A DNA stretch of 64,000 bases from Variovorax sp. HW608 (GTDB taxonomy: Bacteria; Pseudomonadota; Gammaproteobacteria; Burkholderiales; Burkholderiaceae_C), in NCBI RefSeq assembly GCF_900090195.1, contig NZ_LT607803.1, forward strand, positions 7,669,566-7,733,565. Reading direction: 5' to 3'. This document shows, in pieces, positions 1 through 10,456 of this stretch. The first letter of the stretch is position 1, and each line of letters opens with the position of its first letter. Below the pieces are notes generated by a model. It was given only the letters and a program-made list of their open reading frames with translations, had not been told where the DNA came from and searched no databases. A program made the position numbers and the translations under genes.

Positions 1-3000
1 GAGCGCATCTTCGAGCTCGGTGCCGAGCAGCCGCGTGCCGTGGAGCATCTCGTCGAAGAAGGAGGCGCCGTGCTCTTTCAGGAAGGCCGCGACGCGCTGC
101 GCGCGCGAGCCGAGCGCCGCATCGTCCACCGGCGCGGGCGCGAGGCCGGTCCACAGCGATGCGCTGCGGCGCGGCAGCAGCAGGACCGGCGTGGAACGCA
201 GCGACGCGCCGCCACCGCCGGGCCTGCCATCGAGCGCAGGCGGACGCAGGCGCGTCCACAGCGTGCGGCCCGCCGTGCACAGGTCGTCGAGCCAGGCCGG
301 CGCGTAGTCCTTCACCCGTGCGGGCAGCAGCTCGGGCTCCCAGCTTGCGGCCGGGGCTTCGTAGCCTTCGAGCTGCGCCAGGATGCCGGCGAGCGCATCG
401 GGGCCGCTGACCCGGCTCTCCGACGCGATGTGCTGCCATTCGAACAGGAAGCGCGCGAAGTCGCGCGGCTCCACGGGCTCGATCTCGCGCCGCAGGCGCT
501 TGAGCGTGTAGCGGTGGATGCGGGCCAGCAGATGGCGCTCGCACCACTCGATCGTTTCGGCGCCGGGCGAGAAGCGGCCTTGCAGCACGTAGCCTTCGCC
601 CTGCAGTGCCGAAAGCGCCGCATCGATGCGCGCCTGCGGAAGCTGGAGCCGCGCCGCGAGTCCGGGTGCGGTCATCGGCCCCAGGCCGGTCAGCCGCGAG
701 CGCAGCAGTTCGCGCAGCGCATCGTCCGAGCCGCCCGCCACCTGCGCGTACTCGGCCGGCGTTTCGACAGGAGGCTGCATCGAAGCCTCGGGGTACAGCA
801 TCGCGATCTGCGCGAGGCGCTCGGCCACCACCCACAGGCCGCCGCCGGCGAGCATCGAGAGGCGCGTTGCACGCCCCGATCGCGCAAGCGCGCCGAGCCA
901 CGCCAGCCAGTCCGCATTCGCCAATGCTTCCGCGTCGGTGACGACGCCGAGCCCGTTCAGCGCCTCGTGCATCTCGTCGACGCCGCGCACCCGGGGCCAT
1001 GCCTCTTCGCGCACGCTGTCGATCGCCTCCTGATCGAGGCGCCCGAGGTCGTCGGCGCTTTCCGGATCGACATAGCGGCGGCTCTGCACCGCCTGCGTGC
1101 GGCGCTCCTCGAGCGGCGCATCGTCGAGGAAGGCGTAGGGCCGCGCATTGAGCGCTTCGGCCGCGAGCGGCGAGGGCGCGGGCAGGTCACGCGCGACGAT
1201 CTGTACCTCGCCCGATTCCAGGCGACGCAGCAGCCGCAACCAGCCTTCGGCATCCATCGCGTCGTAGAGGCAGTCCTGCAGCGTCTGCGCGACCAGCGGG
1301 TGGTCGGGGATCTCGCGTGCGCCGCTGAGGTTCTCCGCGCACGCCACCTGGTCGGGGAACACCGAGGCGAGCAGGTCCTCCGAGCGCATGCGCTGCAACT
1401 GCGGCGCCACCTTGCGGCCGCCGACGAAGCGCGGCAGCGCGAGCGAGGTGGTCGCGTTCCAGCGCCAGCGCACATTGAAGAGCGGCGCATCGAGCAGCGC
1501 CTGGATCAGCACGTCGAGCGCGGTGGCGGAATGCAGGTAGCGCCCGACCTCCTCGAGCGGAAAGCTGTGGCTCGTCGACAGCGAGAGCACGATCGCGTCC
1601 TCGGTCGCCGCGGCCTGCAGCTCGAAGTTGAACTTGCGGCAGAAGCGCTTGCGCAGCGCCAGCCCCCATGCACGGTTGAGCCGGCTGCCGTGGGGCGAGT
1701 GGATCACGAGCTGCATGCCGCCGGATTCGTCGAAGAAGCGCTCCATCACGATGCGCTGCTGCGTCGGCAGTGCGCCGAGCACATGCGCGGCACGCGCAAG
1801 ATGGTCGGCGATCTGCCGCGCGGCGGCGGCATCCATGCCGAGCGTGCGTACCAGCCAATCGAGCGTGGCATCGATGCCCTTCGCGCGCAGCATGTCCGCC
1901 ACTTCGCCGCGCAGGCGCGACACGCCGAATGACAGCTCGTCGCTGCGGCCCGGCGCCTCGCCGAGCCAGAAGGGGATGTTCGGCGGCGCCCCGAGCGCGT
2001 CCTCCACCCGCACGCGGCCGGGCTCGATGCGCAGGATGCGATAGCTCGCGTTGCCGAGCTGGAAGATGTCGCCCGCGAGGCTCTCGATCGCGAAGTCCTC
2101 GTTGATGGTGCCGATCTTCTGCGCCTGCGGCTCCAGCACCACGGTGTAGTCGCCGGTCTCGGGGATGGTGCCGCCGGAGGTCAGCGCGGTGAGGCGCGCG
2201 CCGCGGCGCTCGCGCAGGCGGTGGTGGACCGCATCGCGATGCACGTAGCTCGCGCGTTGTCCCTGCCGGGTAGTGAAGCCGTCGGCCAGCATGCGCACCA
2301 CGGCCGCGTAGCGCTCGCGCGTGAGCTGCGCGTAGGGCCATGCGCGCCGCACGAGGGCGAAGAGCTCGTCCTCGTTCCATTCGCGGCCCGCGGTCTCGGC
2401 GACGATCTGCTGCGCGAGCACGTCGAGCGGCGCCGGCAGCATGTGCAGCGCATCGAGCTCGCCGCGCCGCACGCAGTCGAGCAGCGCCGCGCACTCGACC
2501 AGCTCATCGCACGACTGCGGGAAGAGCCGGGCCTTCGGCACGCCGCCGACCGCGTGGCCCGATCGTCCGGCGCGCTGCAGGAAGGTCGCGATCGAGCGCG
2601 GCGAGCCGAGCTGGCACACCAGATCGACATCGCCGATGTCCAGGCCCAGCTCCAGCGATGCGGTGGCGACCAGCACCTTGAGATCGCCGCGCTTGAGCCG
2701 CTGCTCGGCATCGAGCCGCGCCTCCTTCGCCAGGCTGCCGTGGTGCGCGGCCACCACCTCCTTGCCGAGGATCTCGCCCAGGTGCCGCGCCGCGCGCTCG
2801 GCCATGCGGCGCGTGTTGACGAAGACCAGCGTGGTGCGGTGCTCGCGCACCAGCTCGGCGACGCGCGCGTAGACCTGCTCCCACTGTTCGGTCGACATCA
2901 CGGCCGCGAGCGGCGTCGGCGGCAGTTCGAGCGCCAGGTCGCGCTCCTTGGCATAGCCGATGTCGACGATCTCGCAATCGGCGACGCCGTCCTTCACCGC

Positions 3001-3657
3001 AGCCGCGCCGACGAGGAAGCGCGCGATCTCGTCGATCGGCTTCTGGGTGGCCGAAACGCCGATGCGCGTCAACGGCCCCGTGCAATTGGCCTGCAGGCGT
3101 TCGAGCGAGAGCGCGAGATGGCTGCCGCGCTTGCTCGCCACCACGGCGTGGATCTCGTCGACGATCACGGTGCGCACCGTCGACAGCATCTTGCGGCCCG
3201 ATGCCGAGCCGAGCAGCACGTAGAGCGACTCCGGCGTGCTCACCAGGATGTGCGGCGGCTGGCGCAGGGCCTGTTGGCGCTCCTTGCTCGGCGTGTCGCC
3301 GGTGCGCACCGCGGTGCGGATCTCGACCTCGGGCAGATGCAGCTTCGCGAGTTCGCGCCGGATGCCCGCGAGCGGCGCCTTGAGGTTGAGGCCGATGTCG
3401 TTCGAGAGCGCCTTCAGCGGCGACACGTAGAGCACCGTCGTCTCGTCGGCCAGGCCCCCGGATGCAAGCCCTTGCCGCACGAGGCCATCCAGCGCGGCGA
3501 GAAACGCGGTCAGCGTCTTGCCGGAACCGGTCGGCGCGGCGACCAGCGTGTGCCGCCCGGCGGCGATCGCCGGCCAGGCGGCGGCCTGGGCCTCGGTCGG
3601 GCCCGCGAAGGTCGCGCTGAACCAGTTGGCGACGGCGGGGTGGAAGTCGTGGCGCAC
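1..3657 (-). CDS. Lhr-family DEXH-box ATP-dependent helicase (3' end cut by window edge)
   Basis: Large superfamily 2 DNA/RNA helicase of the Lhr type, implicated in DNA repair. About 1219 codons are visible; the C-terminus runs off the left edge, and the family is usually around 1400 to 1500 residues. The N-terminal half carries Walker A (APTGSGKT), motif II as VDEIH, motif III SAT, and later the motif VI region QRAGRSGH; the winged-helix and Lhr C-terminal regions follow. An in-frame TGA lies four codons upstream of the GTG at 3655-3657, so this GTG (reading [13 protein letters not shown]) is the earliest possible start and matches the family N-terminus. Divergently oriented to the monooxygenase at 3810. 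Family assignment is strong; whether a ligase or nuclease partner lies downstream cannot be seen. Confidence 0.9.
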   Translation of the reverse strand, partial: MRHDFHPAVANWFSATFAGPTEAQAAAWPAIAAGRHTLVAAPTGSGKTLTAFLAALDGLVRQGLASGGLADETTVLYVSPLKALSNDIGLNLKAPLAGIRRELAKLHLPEVEIRTAVRTGDTPSKERQQALRQPPHILVSTPESLYVLLGSASGRKMLSTVRTVIVDEIHAVVASKRGSHLALSLERLQANCTGPLTRIGVSATQKPIDEIARFLVGAAAVKDGVADCEIVDIGYAKERDLALELPPTPLAAVMSTEQWEQVYARVAELVREHRTTLVFVNTRRMAERAARHLGEILGKEVVAAHHGSLAKEARLDAEQRLKRGDLKVLVATASLELGLDIGDVDLVCQLGSPRSIATFLQRAGRSGHAVGGVPKARLFPQSCDELVECAALLDCVRRGELDALHMLPAPLDVLAQQIVAETAGREWNEDELFALVRRAWPYAQLTRERYAAVVRMLADGFTTRQGQRASYVHRDAVHHRLRERRGARLTALTSGGTIPETGDYTVVLEPQAQKIGTINEDFAIESLAGDIFQLGNASYRILRIEPGRVRVEDALGAPPNIPFWLGEAPGRSDELSFGVSRLRGEVADMLRAKGIDATLDWLVRTLGMDAAAARQIADHLARAAHVLGALPTQQRIVMERFFDESGGMQLVIHSPHGSRLNRAWGLALRKRFCRKFNFELQAAATEDAIVLSLSTSHSFPLEEVGRYLHSATALDVLIQALLDAPLFNVRWRWNATTSLALPRFVGGRKVAPQLQRMRSEDLLASVFPDQVACAENLSGAREIPDHPLVAQTLQDCLYDAMDAEGWLRLLRRLESGEVQIVARDLPAPSPLAAEALNARPYAFLDDAPLEERRTQAVQSRRYVDPESADDLGRLDQEAIDSVREEAWPRVRGVDEMHEALNGLGVVTDAEALANADWLAWLGALARSGRATRLSMLAGGGLWVVAERLAQIAMLYPEASMQPPVETPAEYAQVAGGSDDALRELLRSRLTGLGPMTAPGLAARLQLPQARIDAALSALQGEGYVLQGRFSPGAETIEWCERHLLARIHRYTLKRLRREIEPVEPRDFARFLFEWQHIASESRVSGPDALAGILAQLEGYEAPAASWEPELLPARVKDYAPAWLDDLCTAGRTLWTRLRPPALDGRPGGGGASLRSTPVLLLPRRSASLWTGLAPAPVDDAALGSRAQRVAAFLKEHGASFFDEMLHGTRLLGTELEDAL

Positions 3658-3809
3658 GAAACGATGAGATCAGGCCCGCCACCGCGATGTCAAGGCAGGG
3701 CGCGCCGCCGATACATCTCGCTACGGTTTGACGCCGGCACGCGAACGGCGTACGGTTGCCGCCCCGCCTCGCCCACGCGCGCACGGCGGCCGCGAACAGG
3801 AGACAAGAA

Positions 3810-5612
3810 ATGACCGATCTGTCCGTGCATCCGACGCAGATCGCCAGCGCCTGGCTGGCCGATTTCAACGCCGCCCTCGAACGGCAGGACATCGACGCTG
3901 CCGTGGCGCTGTTCGATGCCGACAGCTACTGGCGCGATCTCGTCGCCTTCACCTGGAACATCCGCACGCAGGAAGGCCCGGAAGCGATACGCGCGATGCT
4001 GAACGCGCGCCTCGCCGACACGAAGCCCACCAGCTTCGCCCTCGAAGGCGAGGCGACCGAGGCCGACGGCATCGTCGATGCGTGGTTCACCTTCGAGACC
4101 GCCGTCGCGCGCGGACGCGGTCACCTGCGGCTTCGCAGCGGCAAGGCATGGACACTGCTCACCACCATGACCGAGCTGAAAGGCTTCGAGGAGTTGAAGG
4201 GCGATCGCCGCGTCAAGGGCGCGGAGCACGGCGTCAACATGCAGCGCAAGACCTGGCTCGAGAAGCGCGACGACGAGGCGAAGACGCTCGGCTTCACCGA
4301 GCAGCCCTATGTCGTGATCGTCGGCGGCGGGCAGGGCGGCATCGCGCTCGGCGCGCGGCTGCGGCGGCTCGGCGTGCCGACCATCATCGTCGAGAAGAAC
4401 GCGCGGCCCGGCGACTCCTGGCGCCGGCGCTACAAGAGCCTGTGCCTGCATGACCCGGTGTGGTACGACCATCTGCCGTACCTGCCGTTCCCGGACGACT
4501 GGCCGGTGTTCTCGCCCAAGGACAAGATCGGCGACTGGCTGGAGATGTACACCAAGGTGATGGAGCTCAACTACTGGGGCTCGACCACCGCGAAGAAGGC
4601 GCGCTGGGACGAGGCGAAGAAGGAGTGGGAGCTCACGGTCGAGCAGGGCGGCAAGGAGATCGTGCTGCGGCCCAGGCAGCTCGTGTTCGCGCTCGGCGTC
4701 TCGGGCTACCCGAACGTGCCGAAGATCCCCGGCGCGGAGACCTTCGAAGGCGTACAGCACCACTCCAGCGCGCATCCGGGGCCCGAGGCCTGGCGCGGCA
4801 AGAAGTGCGTGGTGCTGGGCTCGAACAATTCGGCGTTCGACATCTGCGCGGCGCTGTGGGAGAACGGCGCGGACGTCACGATGATCCAGCGCAGCTCGAC
4901 GCACATCGCGCCTTCGGATTCATTGATGGAGCTCGCGCTCGGCGGCCTCTATTCGGAAGCGGCGGTGAAGGCCGGCGTGACCACCGACAAGGCCGACCTG
5001 ATCTTCGCCTCGATCCCCTACAAGATCATGGCGCCGCTGCAGGTGCCGGTGTACGAGGAGATGAAGAAGCGCGACGCCGACCTCTATTCACGGCTCGAGA
5101 AGGCCGGCTTCCTGCTGGACTTCGGCGTCGATGGCTCCGGCCTTTTCATGAAGTACCTGCGGCGTGGCTCGGGCTACTACATCGACGTCGGCGCATCGGA
5201 GCTGGTGGCCAACGGCAGCATCAAGCTCAGGAGCGGCGTGACCATCGAACGCATCAACCCGCGATCGGTCAGCCTGAGCGACGGCACCGAGCTGCCGGCG
5301 GACCTGATCGTCTACGCCACCGGCTACGGCTCGATGAACGGCTGGCTGGCGGACCTCATCTCGCCCGAAGTGGCCGACAAGGTGGGCAAGGTCTGGGGCC
5401 TGGGCTCCGACACGCCGAAGGACCCGGGTCCGTGGGAAGGCGAGCTGCGCAACATGTGGAAGCCGACGCAGGTGCCGCAACTGTGGTTCCACGGCGGCAA
5501 CCTGCACCAGTCGCGGCACTACTCGCAGTTCCTGGCGCTGCAGCTCAAGGCGCGCATGGAGGGCATTCCGACGCCGGTGTACGAGCTGGCACCGAGCCAC
5601 CACAAGCGATAG
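3810..5612 (+). CDS. Flavin-containing monooxygenase with N-terminal NTF2/SnoaL-like domain
   Basis: 600-residue NAD(P)/FAD-dependent monooxygenase, probably hydroxylating or Baeyer-Villiger type, substrate unknown. Residues 1-150 look like an NTF2/SnoaL-type alpha+beta barrel (ASAWLADFNAALERQDIDA and the following Trp-rich strands). The flavin domain begins at about 166 with VVIVGGGQGGIALGARL, the dinucleotide-binding loop. A second Rossmann motif, VVLGSNNSAFDI, lies near 335, with Ser-Asn where GxGxS is more usual. It ends in a conserved HGGNLHQSRHYSQFLALQL segment. The ATG at 3810 follows AGGAGACAAGAA, a good ribosome binding site. Stands alone between the helicase and the CO locus, so its pathway is not revealed by context. 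Family confident; substrate unknown. Confidence 0.85.
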   Translation: MTDLSVHPTQIASAWLADFNAALERQDIDAAVALFDADSYWRDLVAFTWNIRTQEGPEAIRAMLNARLADTKPTSFALEGEATEADGIVDAWFTFETAVARGRGHLRLRSGKAWTLLTTMTELKGFEELKGDRRVKGAEHGVNMQRKTWLEKRDDEAKTLGFTEQPYVVIVGGGQGGIALGARLRRLGVPTIIVEKNARPGDSWRRRYKSLCLHDPVWYDHLPYLPFPDDWPVFSPKDKIGDWLEMYTKVMELNYWGSTTAKKARWDEAKKEWELTVEQGGKEIVLRPRQLVFALGVSGYPNVPKIPGAETFEGVQHHSSAHPGPEAWRGKKCVVLGSNNSAFDICAALWENGADVTMIQRSSTHIAPSDSLMELALGGLYSEAAVKAGVTTDKADLIFASIPYKIMAPLQVPVYEEMKKRDADLYSRLEKAGFLLDFGVDGSGLFMKYLRRGSGYYIDVGASELVANGSIKLRSGVTIERINPRSVSLSDGTELPADLIVYATGYGSMNGWLADLISPEVADKVGKVWGLGSDTPKDPGPWEGELRNMWKPTQVPQLWFHGGNLHQSRHYSQFLALQLKARMEGIPTPVYELAPSHHKR

Positions 5613-5619
5613 CGCGAAA

Positions 5620-5967
<348 letters not shown>

Positions 5968-6049
5968 CGGGATGCGTTCCTCTTCGCTTCCCCACACTAG
6001 CGGCAGAGTCGGCGCGCAACAACGGCGCAGTGTTACAAGCCGTGCGCCT

Positions 6050-6727
6050 TCAGGTGACGGTTGCGGGCGCCGCCGGCCAGCGAAGCTCGTGGCCAGTGCG
6101 CGCGGTGAATCCCGCCATGTCCTCCGGCGTGTCGATGTCGACGCGATAGCGACTGTTGTCGGTGTCGAACCACCGGACGCGCTCCGGATGCGCGTCACGC
6201 CAGCGACGGCAGGCCGCGTTCGCTTCGCCGGCCAGCCATTCATCGCGCAGAGCGGCCTCGAAGATCACCGGGTTGCCGGGCTCGCCCGCGACGCGCGGCA
6301 CCACCATCGAGGCGTCGCCGCGCTTCTTGAAGGCGCCGATGAGCGCAGTGATGTCGTCCGCGTTGATCATCGGCTGGTCGGCCAGCGCGACGATCACCGC
6401 ATCGAGCTTGGGCGACAGCGCCTGCAGGCCGATCAGCACCGATGAAGCCTGCCCATCGTCGGGCGAGGGGTTGCGCACCAGCGTGACCGGAAAGTCGCGC
6501 ACCGCGGCCTCGATCGCTTCGGCATGGTGCCCGAGCACCACCACCACCTCGTCGACGCCCGCGCCCGACAGCGCGATGAGCTGCCGCCGGATGAGCGGCA
6601 CGCCGCCGAGTTCGAGCAGCGACTTCGGACGCCCGCCGAGCCGGCTGCCCGCGCCGGCCGCGAGCAGCAGCGCGCCGATCACCATGCGCGCATAGAGACC
6701 GCCGCCGCCCTTGAGGATGCAGCCCAT
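6050..6727 (-). CDS. MobA-like / MocA-family molybdopterin nucleotidyltransferase
   Basis: 225-residue NTP-transferase that by family attaches CMP to the molybdenum pterin, giving the molybdopterin cytosine dinucleotide needed by CO dehydrogenase and related enzymes. The signature LLLAAGAGSRLGGRPKSLLE is near residue 18, followed by the metal-binding ALADQPMI segment and GNPVIF. The ATG at 6727 is chosen over the one at 6685 because GGAGG sits six bases before it. It follows the XdhC-like gene on the same strand with 47 bases between, and that gap holds one copy of the intergenic repeat. Position at the end of a cox operon supports a cofactor role. Distinguishing CTP- from GTP-specific homologues needs a residue-level comparison. 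Confidence 0.85.
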   Translation of the reverse strand: MGCILKGGGGLYARMVIGALLLAAGAGSRLGGRPKSLLELGGVPLIRRQLIALSGAGVDEVVVVLGHHAEAIEAAVRDFPVTLVRNPSPDDGQASSVLIGLQALSPKLDAVIVALADQPMINADDITALIGAFKKRGDASMVVPRVAGEPGNPVIFEAALRDEWLAGEANAACRRWRDAHPERVRWFDTDNSRYRVDIDTPEDMAGFTARTGHELRWPAAPATVT

Positions 6728-6742
6728 GTCAGGCCTCCGAAC

Positions 6743-6765
6743 ACACGAAGTGATGAGCGTGGGGG
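6743..6765 (+). repeat. Intergenic repeat copy A (ACACGAAGTGA..AGCGTGGGGG)
   Basis: Shares ACACGAAGTGA, a two-base variable gap, AGCGTGGGGG with 20137-20159 (plus) and 36788-36811 (minus). It lies in the short gap between the XdhC-like and nucleotidyltransferase genes. This copy lacks the C-rich/G-rich hairpin seen next to the other two. Confidence 0.7.
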
Positions 6766-6774
6766 CTTTTCATG

Positions 6775-7656
6775 CTAGTGACCGCAGCAGGATGACTTCT
6801 CGGCAGGCATCGCCGGCAGCTCGGCCGGTGCTTCGCAGCAGCTTGCGGCAGCAGGCTTCGCCTCGACGCCGTGACGGTGCGACACCACCGCCGCGAGCAC
6901 CGACAGCGCGATCTCCTCGGGCGTGGTCGCGGGCATCGGGTAGCCGGCCGGCGCCACGATCGCCTGCACCGCGTCTGCGTTCTCGCCGGTAGCCACGAGC
7001 GAGGCCTTCAGCACCTGCGCCTTGCGCGCGCTCGCGACGAAGGAGACCTGCCGCGCTCCGAGGCCGAGCGCGAGGCGCAGCGCCTGCAGGTCGCGCCGCC
7101 CCTGGGTCGCGACCACCACCCAGGCACCGGGCGCGACCTGCGGCGTGACGACGGCCGGATCGTCGGTCGCGAAGACCTGCCGCGCATCCGGGTACGCGCC
7201 GGCGTCGGCGTCCTGCGCGACCAGCGTCACCGCGAAGCCCACGCGCGGCGCGAGCTGGGCGAGGCTGGCGGCAACCGGCGACGCGCCGATCACGACCAGC
7301 CGCGCCAGCGGCAGGACCGGATCGACGAACAGCTCGAGCGTGCCGCCGGAGTGGCAGGCCATGCCGAACTCGAGCACGTCGCCCAGATCCTTTTCTTCCC
7401 CTTCGGCGGTGGGCGCGATGCGGATCAGCCGCGCATGCCCGTCGGCCAGCACCTGCCGCACCGTGCGCAGCACGACCGGTTGCGCGCAGCCGCCGCCGAT
7501 CCAGCCGTGGAACGCGCCGTCGGCGGTGACCACGGCCTTGTCGCCGGGATGCGCCGAGGCGGGCGCGAGCGCCTTGATCACGCTGACCAGCGCGTAGGGC
7601 GTGCCGGCCTGCTGCAGCCGGTGCGCGGCATCGAGGACGGTGTCGACGTTGCTCAT
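6775..7656 (-). CDS. coxF: CoxF / XdhC-family molybdenum enzyme maturation protein
   Basis: 293 residues. XdhC/CoxF proteins bind molybdenum cofactor and help insert the sulfurated cofactor into xanthine dehydrogenase-family enzymes. Seen here: the N-terminal GWIGGGCAQPVV with the conserved Cys, and a C-terminal Rossmann half (VVIGASPVAASLAQLAPRVG and VVVATQGRRDLQAL). The protein ends in two extra cysteine pairs (ASCCEAP and SSCCGH), which could bind a metal. The ATG at 7656 has GGAGG seven bases upstream; an earlier frame opening at 7716 has no such site. Follows coxE on the same strand. Naming by position in the cox operon plus family. Confidence 0.85.
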   Translation of the reverse strand: MSNVDTVLDAAHRLQQAGTPYALVSVIKALAPASAHPGDKAVVTADGAFHGWIGGGCAQPVVLRTVRQVLADGHARLIRIAPTAEGEEKDLGDVLEFGMACHSGGTLELFVDPVLPLARLVVIGASPVAASLAQLAPRVGFAVTLVAQDADAGAYPDARQVFATDDPAVVTPQVAPGAWVVVATQGRRDLQALRLALGLGARQVSFVASARKAQVLKASLVATGENADAVQAIVAPAGYPMPATTPEEIALSVLAAVVSHRHGVEAKPAAASCCEAPAELPAMPAEKSSCCGH

Positions 7657-7777
7657 TGGGTAACCTCCGCGCAGCAGCGCTGCGGTATTCGCCTCCGGAA
7701 CGGCCGCGCGGCTCATGGAAGCTCCTCCTCGCGGCGGGGAATCGGTTGGATCATGTCCGGCGGCCGGTCGTTCATGT

Positions 7778-8944
7778 TCATCGCAGGTGGCGTGCGAGTT
7801 CGGCCAGGTCGCCCACGCTGTTCAGCCGTTCGAAGCCTTCGACGAGCTTGCCGTGCGCCCTCACCTGCGCGATCGCCTGCGAGGCGGGCGGCTGGTCCGA
7901 TGGATGGAACCAGCGGATGAGCGCGCCGCGCCGGCGCACCTGCGCGAGTTCTTCGGCGAGGCGCTGCGGCTCGTCGGCATCGAAGCCGTCGGACAGCACC
8001 CAGACGCGCGCATTGCGGGTGAGCTGCGCCCGCGCGTGCCGGCGGTGAAAGTCGGCCACGCTGGTCGCGATGCGGGTGCCGCCTGCGAAGCCGGCGGTGA
8101 CCGCATTGATCTTCTCCTGCACCGCGGCCGAGTCGCTGCGCAGCAAGGGCGTCACTTCGGCCAGACGGGTGTGGAAGACGAACACGCGCGCGTTCATCGC
8201 CGAGACGAAGGCGCGCGCGATGCGCAGGAAGAGCTGCGCGTGGGTCTCCATCGAGCGGCTGACGTCGACGAGGATGAAGAGCCGCGGCCATTCGCGGCGC
8301 GGCGCGCGCCACACCGGGTGCAGCGGCAGGCCGCCGGTGCGCAGGCTCGCGCGCAGGGTGCGGCGAACGTCGAGGCGGCGGCCCTGCGGGCGGGTCCGCA
8401 GGCGACGGGTGAGCCGCTTGTGCAGGCGCTGCGCGATGCGCTCCGCGAGGCGCTCCAGCTCGGTGAGGTCCTGTGGCAACCATTGCGAGAGCGAGCGGTC
8501 GTGCAGCGCGTCGACACGGCTCGCACCGCCTTGCGCGCGTTCGCGGGCTTCCTCCTGCGGCTCGGCGCCGGGCGCATGCAGGGCGCTGTCGGTGGCCGAG
8601 GGCTGCGCTGGCGGCGGACCGGCATCGAGCTGCTCGTGCAGGCTCTTCACCAGCTGCGGCAGATGGCGGCTCGGGCGCGTCGCACCGCTCATCCGGGTCT
8701 TTCCCTTCACGCGGTCGGGATGCCAGTAGGCATCGAACAGCTCCGGCCAGCGCCGCCAGTCGCGCGCGTCGTGGCAGGCGATGGAGCGCCATGCGGCATC
8801 GAGCCGCGCCGCGCGCTCGACCGGCACGCGCAGCGCAGCGGCCACCATGGCCTGCTGTTCGGCGATGCCGACCTTCAGGCCGTTGTCGCGCAGCAGGGCC
8901 GCGAAGCCGGCAATGCTGTCGAGCGGGCGCGCGAGGGTGTTCAT
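7778..8944 (-). CDS. coxE: CoxE, VWA-domain protein for CO dehydrogenase maturation
   Basis: 388 residues with a C-terminal von Willebrand A domain. The metal-ion-dependent adhesion motif DVSRS is at residues 227-231 (LFILVDVSRSMETHAQ), followed by GGTRIATSV. By family, CoxE works with the AAA+ ATPase CoxD to complete the [CuSMoO2] active site of CO dehydrogenase; that role comes from work on Oligotropha. The N-terminal 200 residues are basic and helical. The ATG at 8944 is five bases after the coxD stop, indicating translational coupling. Confidence 0.88.
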   Translation of the reverse strand: MNTLARPLDSIAGFAALLRDNGLKVGIAEQQAMVAAALRVPVERAARLDAAWRSIACHDARDWRRWPELFDAYWHPDRVKGKTRMSGATRPSRHLPQLVKSLHEQLDAGPPPAQPSATDSALHAPGAEPQEEARERAQGGASRVDALHDRSLSQWLPQDLTELERLAERIAQRLHKRLTRRLRTRPQGRRLDVRRTLRASLRTGGLPLHPVWRAPRREWPRLFILVDVSRSMETHAQLFLRIARAFVSAMNARVFVFHTRLAEVTPLLRSDSAAVQEKINAVTAGFAGGTRIATSVADFHRRHARAQLTRNARVWVLSDGFDADEPQRLAEELAQVRRRGALIRWFHPSDQPPASQAIAQVRAHGKLVEGFERLNSVGDLAELARHLR

Positions 8945-8948
8945 GCGA

Positions 8949-9854
8949 TCACGTCGGTTGCGGCGCCTTCTCGGCGACACCGACCGTGCGCCGGCCCTCG
9001 ATGAGCTGCCGCACCCGCTCTTCGCCGAGCTGGAAGCGGTCCTCGCGCGTCTTGAGCAGGCAGGCCAGCGTGCGCGCGAGCGCATGCGGATCGTCGGGCA
9101 GCGCCTTGAATTCGAGGCGGTGCAGCGCGCGCACCCAGTCCAGCGTCTCGGCGATGCCGGGCATCTTTTCGAGGTCCTCGCGCCGGAGGCGCTGAACGAA
9201 GGCCACCGCCTGCTCGACCAGCGCGCTCTCGGCCTGCGGCAAGGTGGCGCGCACGATCGCGATCTCGCGCGCGAGTGTCGGGTACTCCAGGTAGTGGTAG
9301 AGGCAGCGCCGCCGCAGCGCGTCGGAGAGCTCGCGCGTGCCGTTGCTGGTCAGCACCGCCTGCGGCACGTGCTTGGCGCGCAGGGTGCCGAGCTCGGGCA
9401 CGGTGATCTGGTAGTCGGCCAGCACTTCGAGCAGGAAGGCCTCGAAGGCCTCGTCGGCGCGGTCGATCTCGTCGATCAGCAGCACGCAGGGCGCATCGCT
9501 CGAAATCGCCTGCAGCAGCGGGCGTTCGAGCAGGTAGTCGCGCGCGAAGAGATCGGCTTCCTTCATGCCCTGCGGCTGGGTCTCGTGCAGGCGGATCGCG
9601 AGCAGCTGACGGCCGTAGTTCCACTCGTAGGCGGCCTGCGACAGGTCCAGCCCCTCGTGGCACTGCAGGCGCACCAGCGCGCGGCCCTGCGCGTGCGCGA
9701 GTGCAGCGGCGAGCGACGTCTTGCCGACGCCGGCATCGCCTTCGACCAGCAGCGGCCGCTGCAATTCGCCGGCCAGCCACAGCGTGGTGGCGAGCGCCTC
9801 GTCGGCGATGTAGCCGGCGCGGTGCAGCGATTCGCGCAGCTCGGCTTCGGTCAT
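8949..9854 (-). CDS. coxD: CoxD, MoxR-type AAA+ ATPase
   Basis: 301 residues. MoxR-family ATPase; in carboxydotrophs CoxD is needed for assembling the copper-sulfur-molybdenum centre of CO dehydrogenase. Walker A GDAGVGKT is at residues 39-46, Walker B LLIDEID near 127, and sensor 1 LTSNGTREL follows. Sits between coxG (gap of four bases) and coxE (gap of four bases), a tight operon arrangement. Length is usual for the family. Confidence 0.92.
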   Translation of the reverse strand: MTEAELRESLHRAGYIADEALATTLWLAGELQRPLLVEGDAGVGKTSLAAALAHAQGRALVRLQCHEGLDLSQAAYEWNYGRQLLAIRLHETQPQGMKEADLFARDYLLERPLLQAISSDAPCVLLIDEIDRADEAFEAFLLEVLADYQITVPELGTLRAKHVPQAVLTSNGTRELSDALRRRCLYHYLEYPTLAREIAIVRATLPQAESALVEQAVAFVQRLRREDLEKMPGIAETLDWVRALHRLEFKALPDDPHALARTLACLLKTREDRFQLGEERVRQLIEGRRTVGVAEKAPQPT

Positions 9855-9858
9855 GGGA

Positions 9859-10446
9859 TCAGCTTCGCTTGCCGATCAGCCCCGCGAACCAGCCTTTGAC
9901 GAGGGCCCAGAGCATCGCGAGTGCGTTGAGTTCGCGTTGCTCGGGCGCGGCGGGAGCACCGGGCGCTGCGTCGGCACCCGCAGCCCCCGGCAGGGCCGCT
10001 GCAGCCGCGCGGAAGTTGTCGACGAACTGCGCGAGCAGCATGTCCGAGACCGGCACCAGCAGCCGGTTGCCGAACTGCGCGAACTTGCCGCTGACCGCGA
10101 CCACCGCCTGCCCGGCGAGCACGGAAGTGGCGGGCGTTTCGCCGGGCTCGATGGTCGCTGCGAGTTCCATCGACGCCGACGAGCCGCTGCGGTCGGCGCC
10201 CTTGCCGAGCATGCGCAGCTTCTTCGCTGCATCGTCGAGTTCGAGCACCTGGATGTCGCCCGCGAAAGCCGCGTTCGCCGGGCCGACCTTGACCTTGACG
10301 TTGCCCTTGTAGTGCGTGTCGTCGACCTGCTCGGTGATGGCCGCGCCGGGCATGCAGCCGGCCACGGTCTTCACGTCGCGCAGCACCTGCCAGGCGCGGG
10401 CCACGTCGACGTCGAGCGGGTAGCGTTTGTCGAGCTTGACTTCCAT
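9859..10446 (-). CDS. coxG: CoxG, SRPBCC-family CO dehydrogenase accessory protein
   Basis: 195 residues. The first 150 form a START/SRPBCC-like domain typical of CoxG (MEVKLDKRYPLDVDVARAWQ, then GCMPGAAI and YKGNVKVKVGP), a family proposed to help recruit CO dehydrogenase to the membrane or load it. The C-terminus is Ala/Pro-rich and ends in a short hydrophobic helix (MLWALVKGWFAGLIG), consistent with membrane association. Ten bases separate it from coxL. In Oligotropha coxG follows coxF; here it sits between coxL and coxD, an order common in other betaproteobacteria. Confidence 0.9.
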   Translation of the reverse strand: MEVKLDKRYPLDVDVARAWQVLRDVKTVAGCMPGAAITEQVDDTHYKGNVKVKVGPANAAFAGDIQVLELDDAAKKLRMLGKGADRSGSSASMELAATIEPGETPATSVLAGQAVVAVSGKFAQFGNRLLVPVSDMLLAQFVDNFRAAAAALPGAAGADAAPGAPAAPEQRELNALAMLWALVKGWFAGLIGKRS

Positions 10447-10456
10447 CGTGGTCTTC

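Noticed and set aside
40..1932. Long plus-strand open frame opposite the Lhr helicase
   Set aside because: Composition is Arg/Gln/His/Ala-rich shadow of a GC-rich gene; the minus strand carries recognisable helicase motifs throughout.
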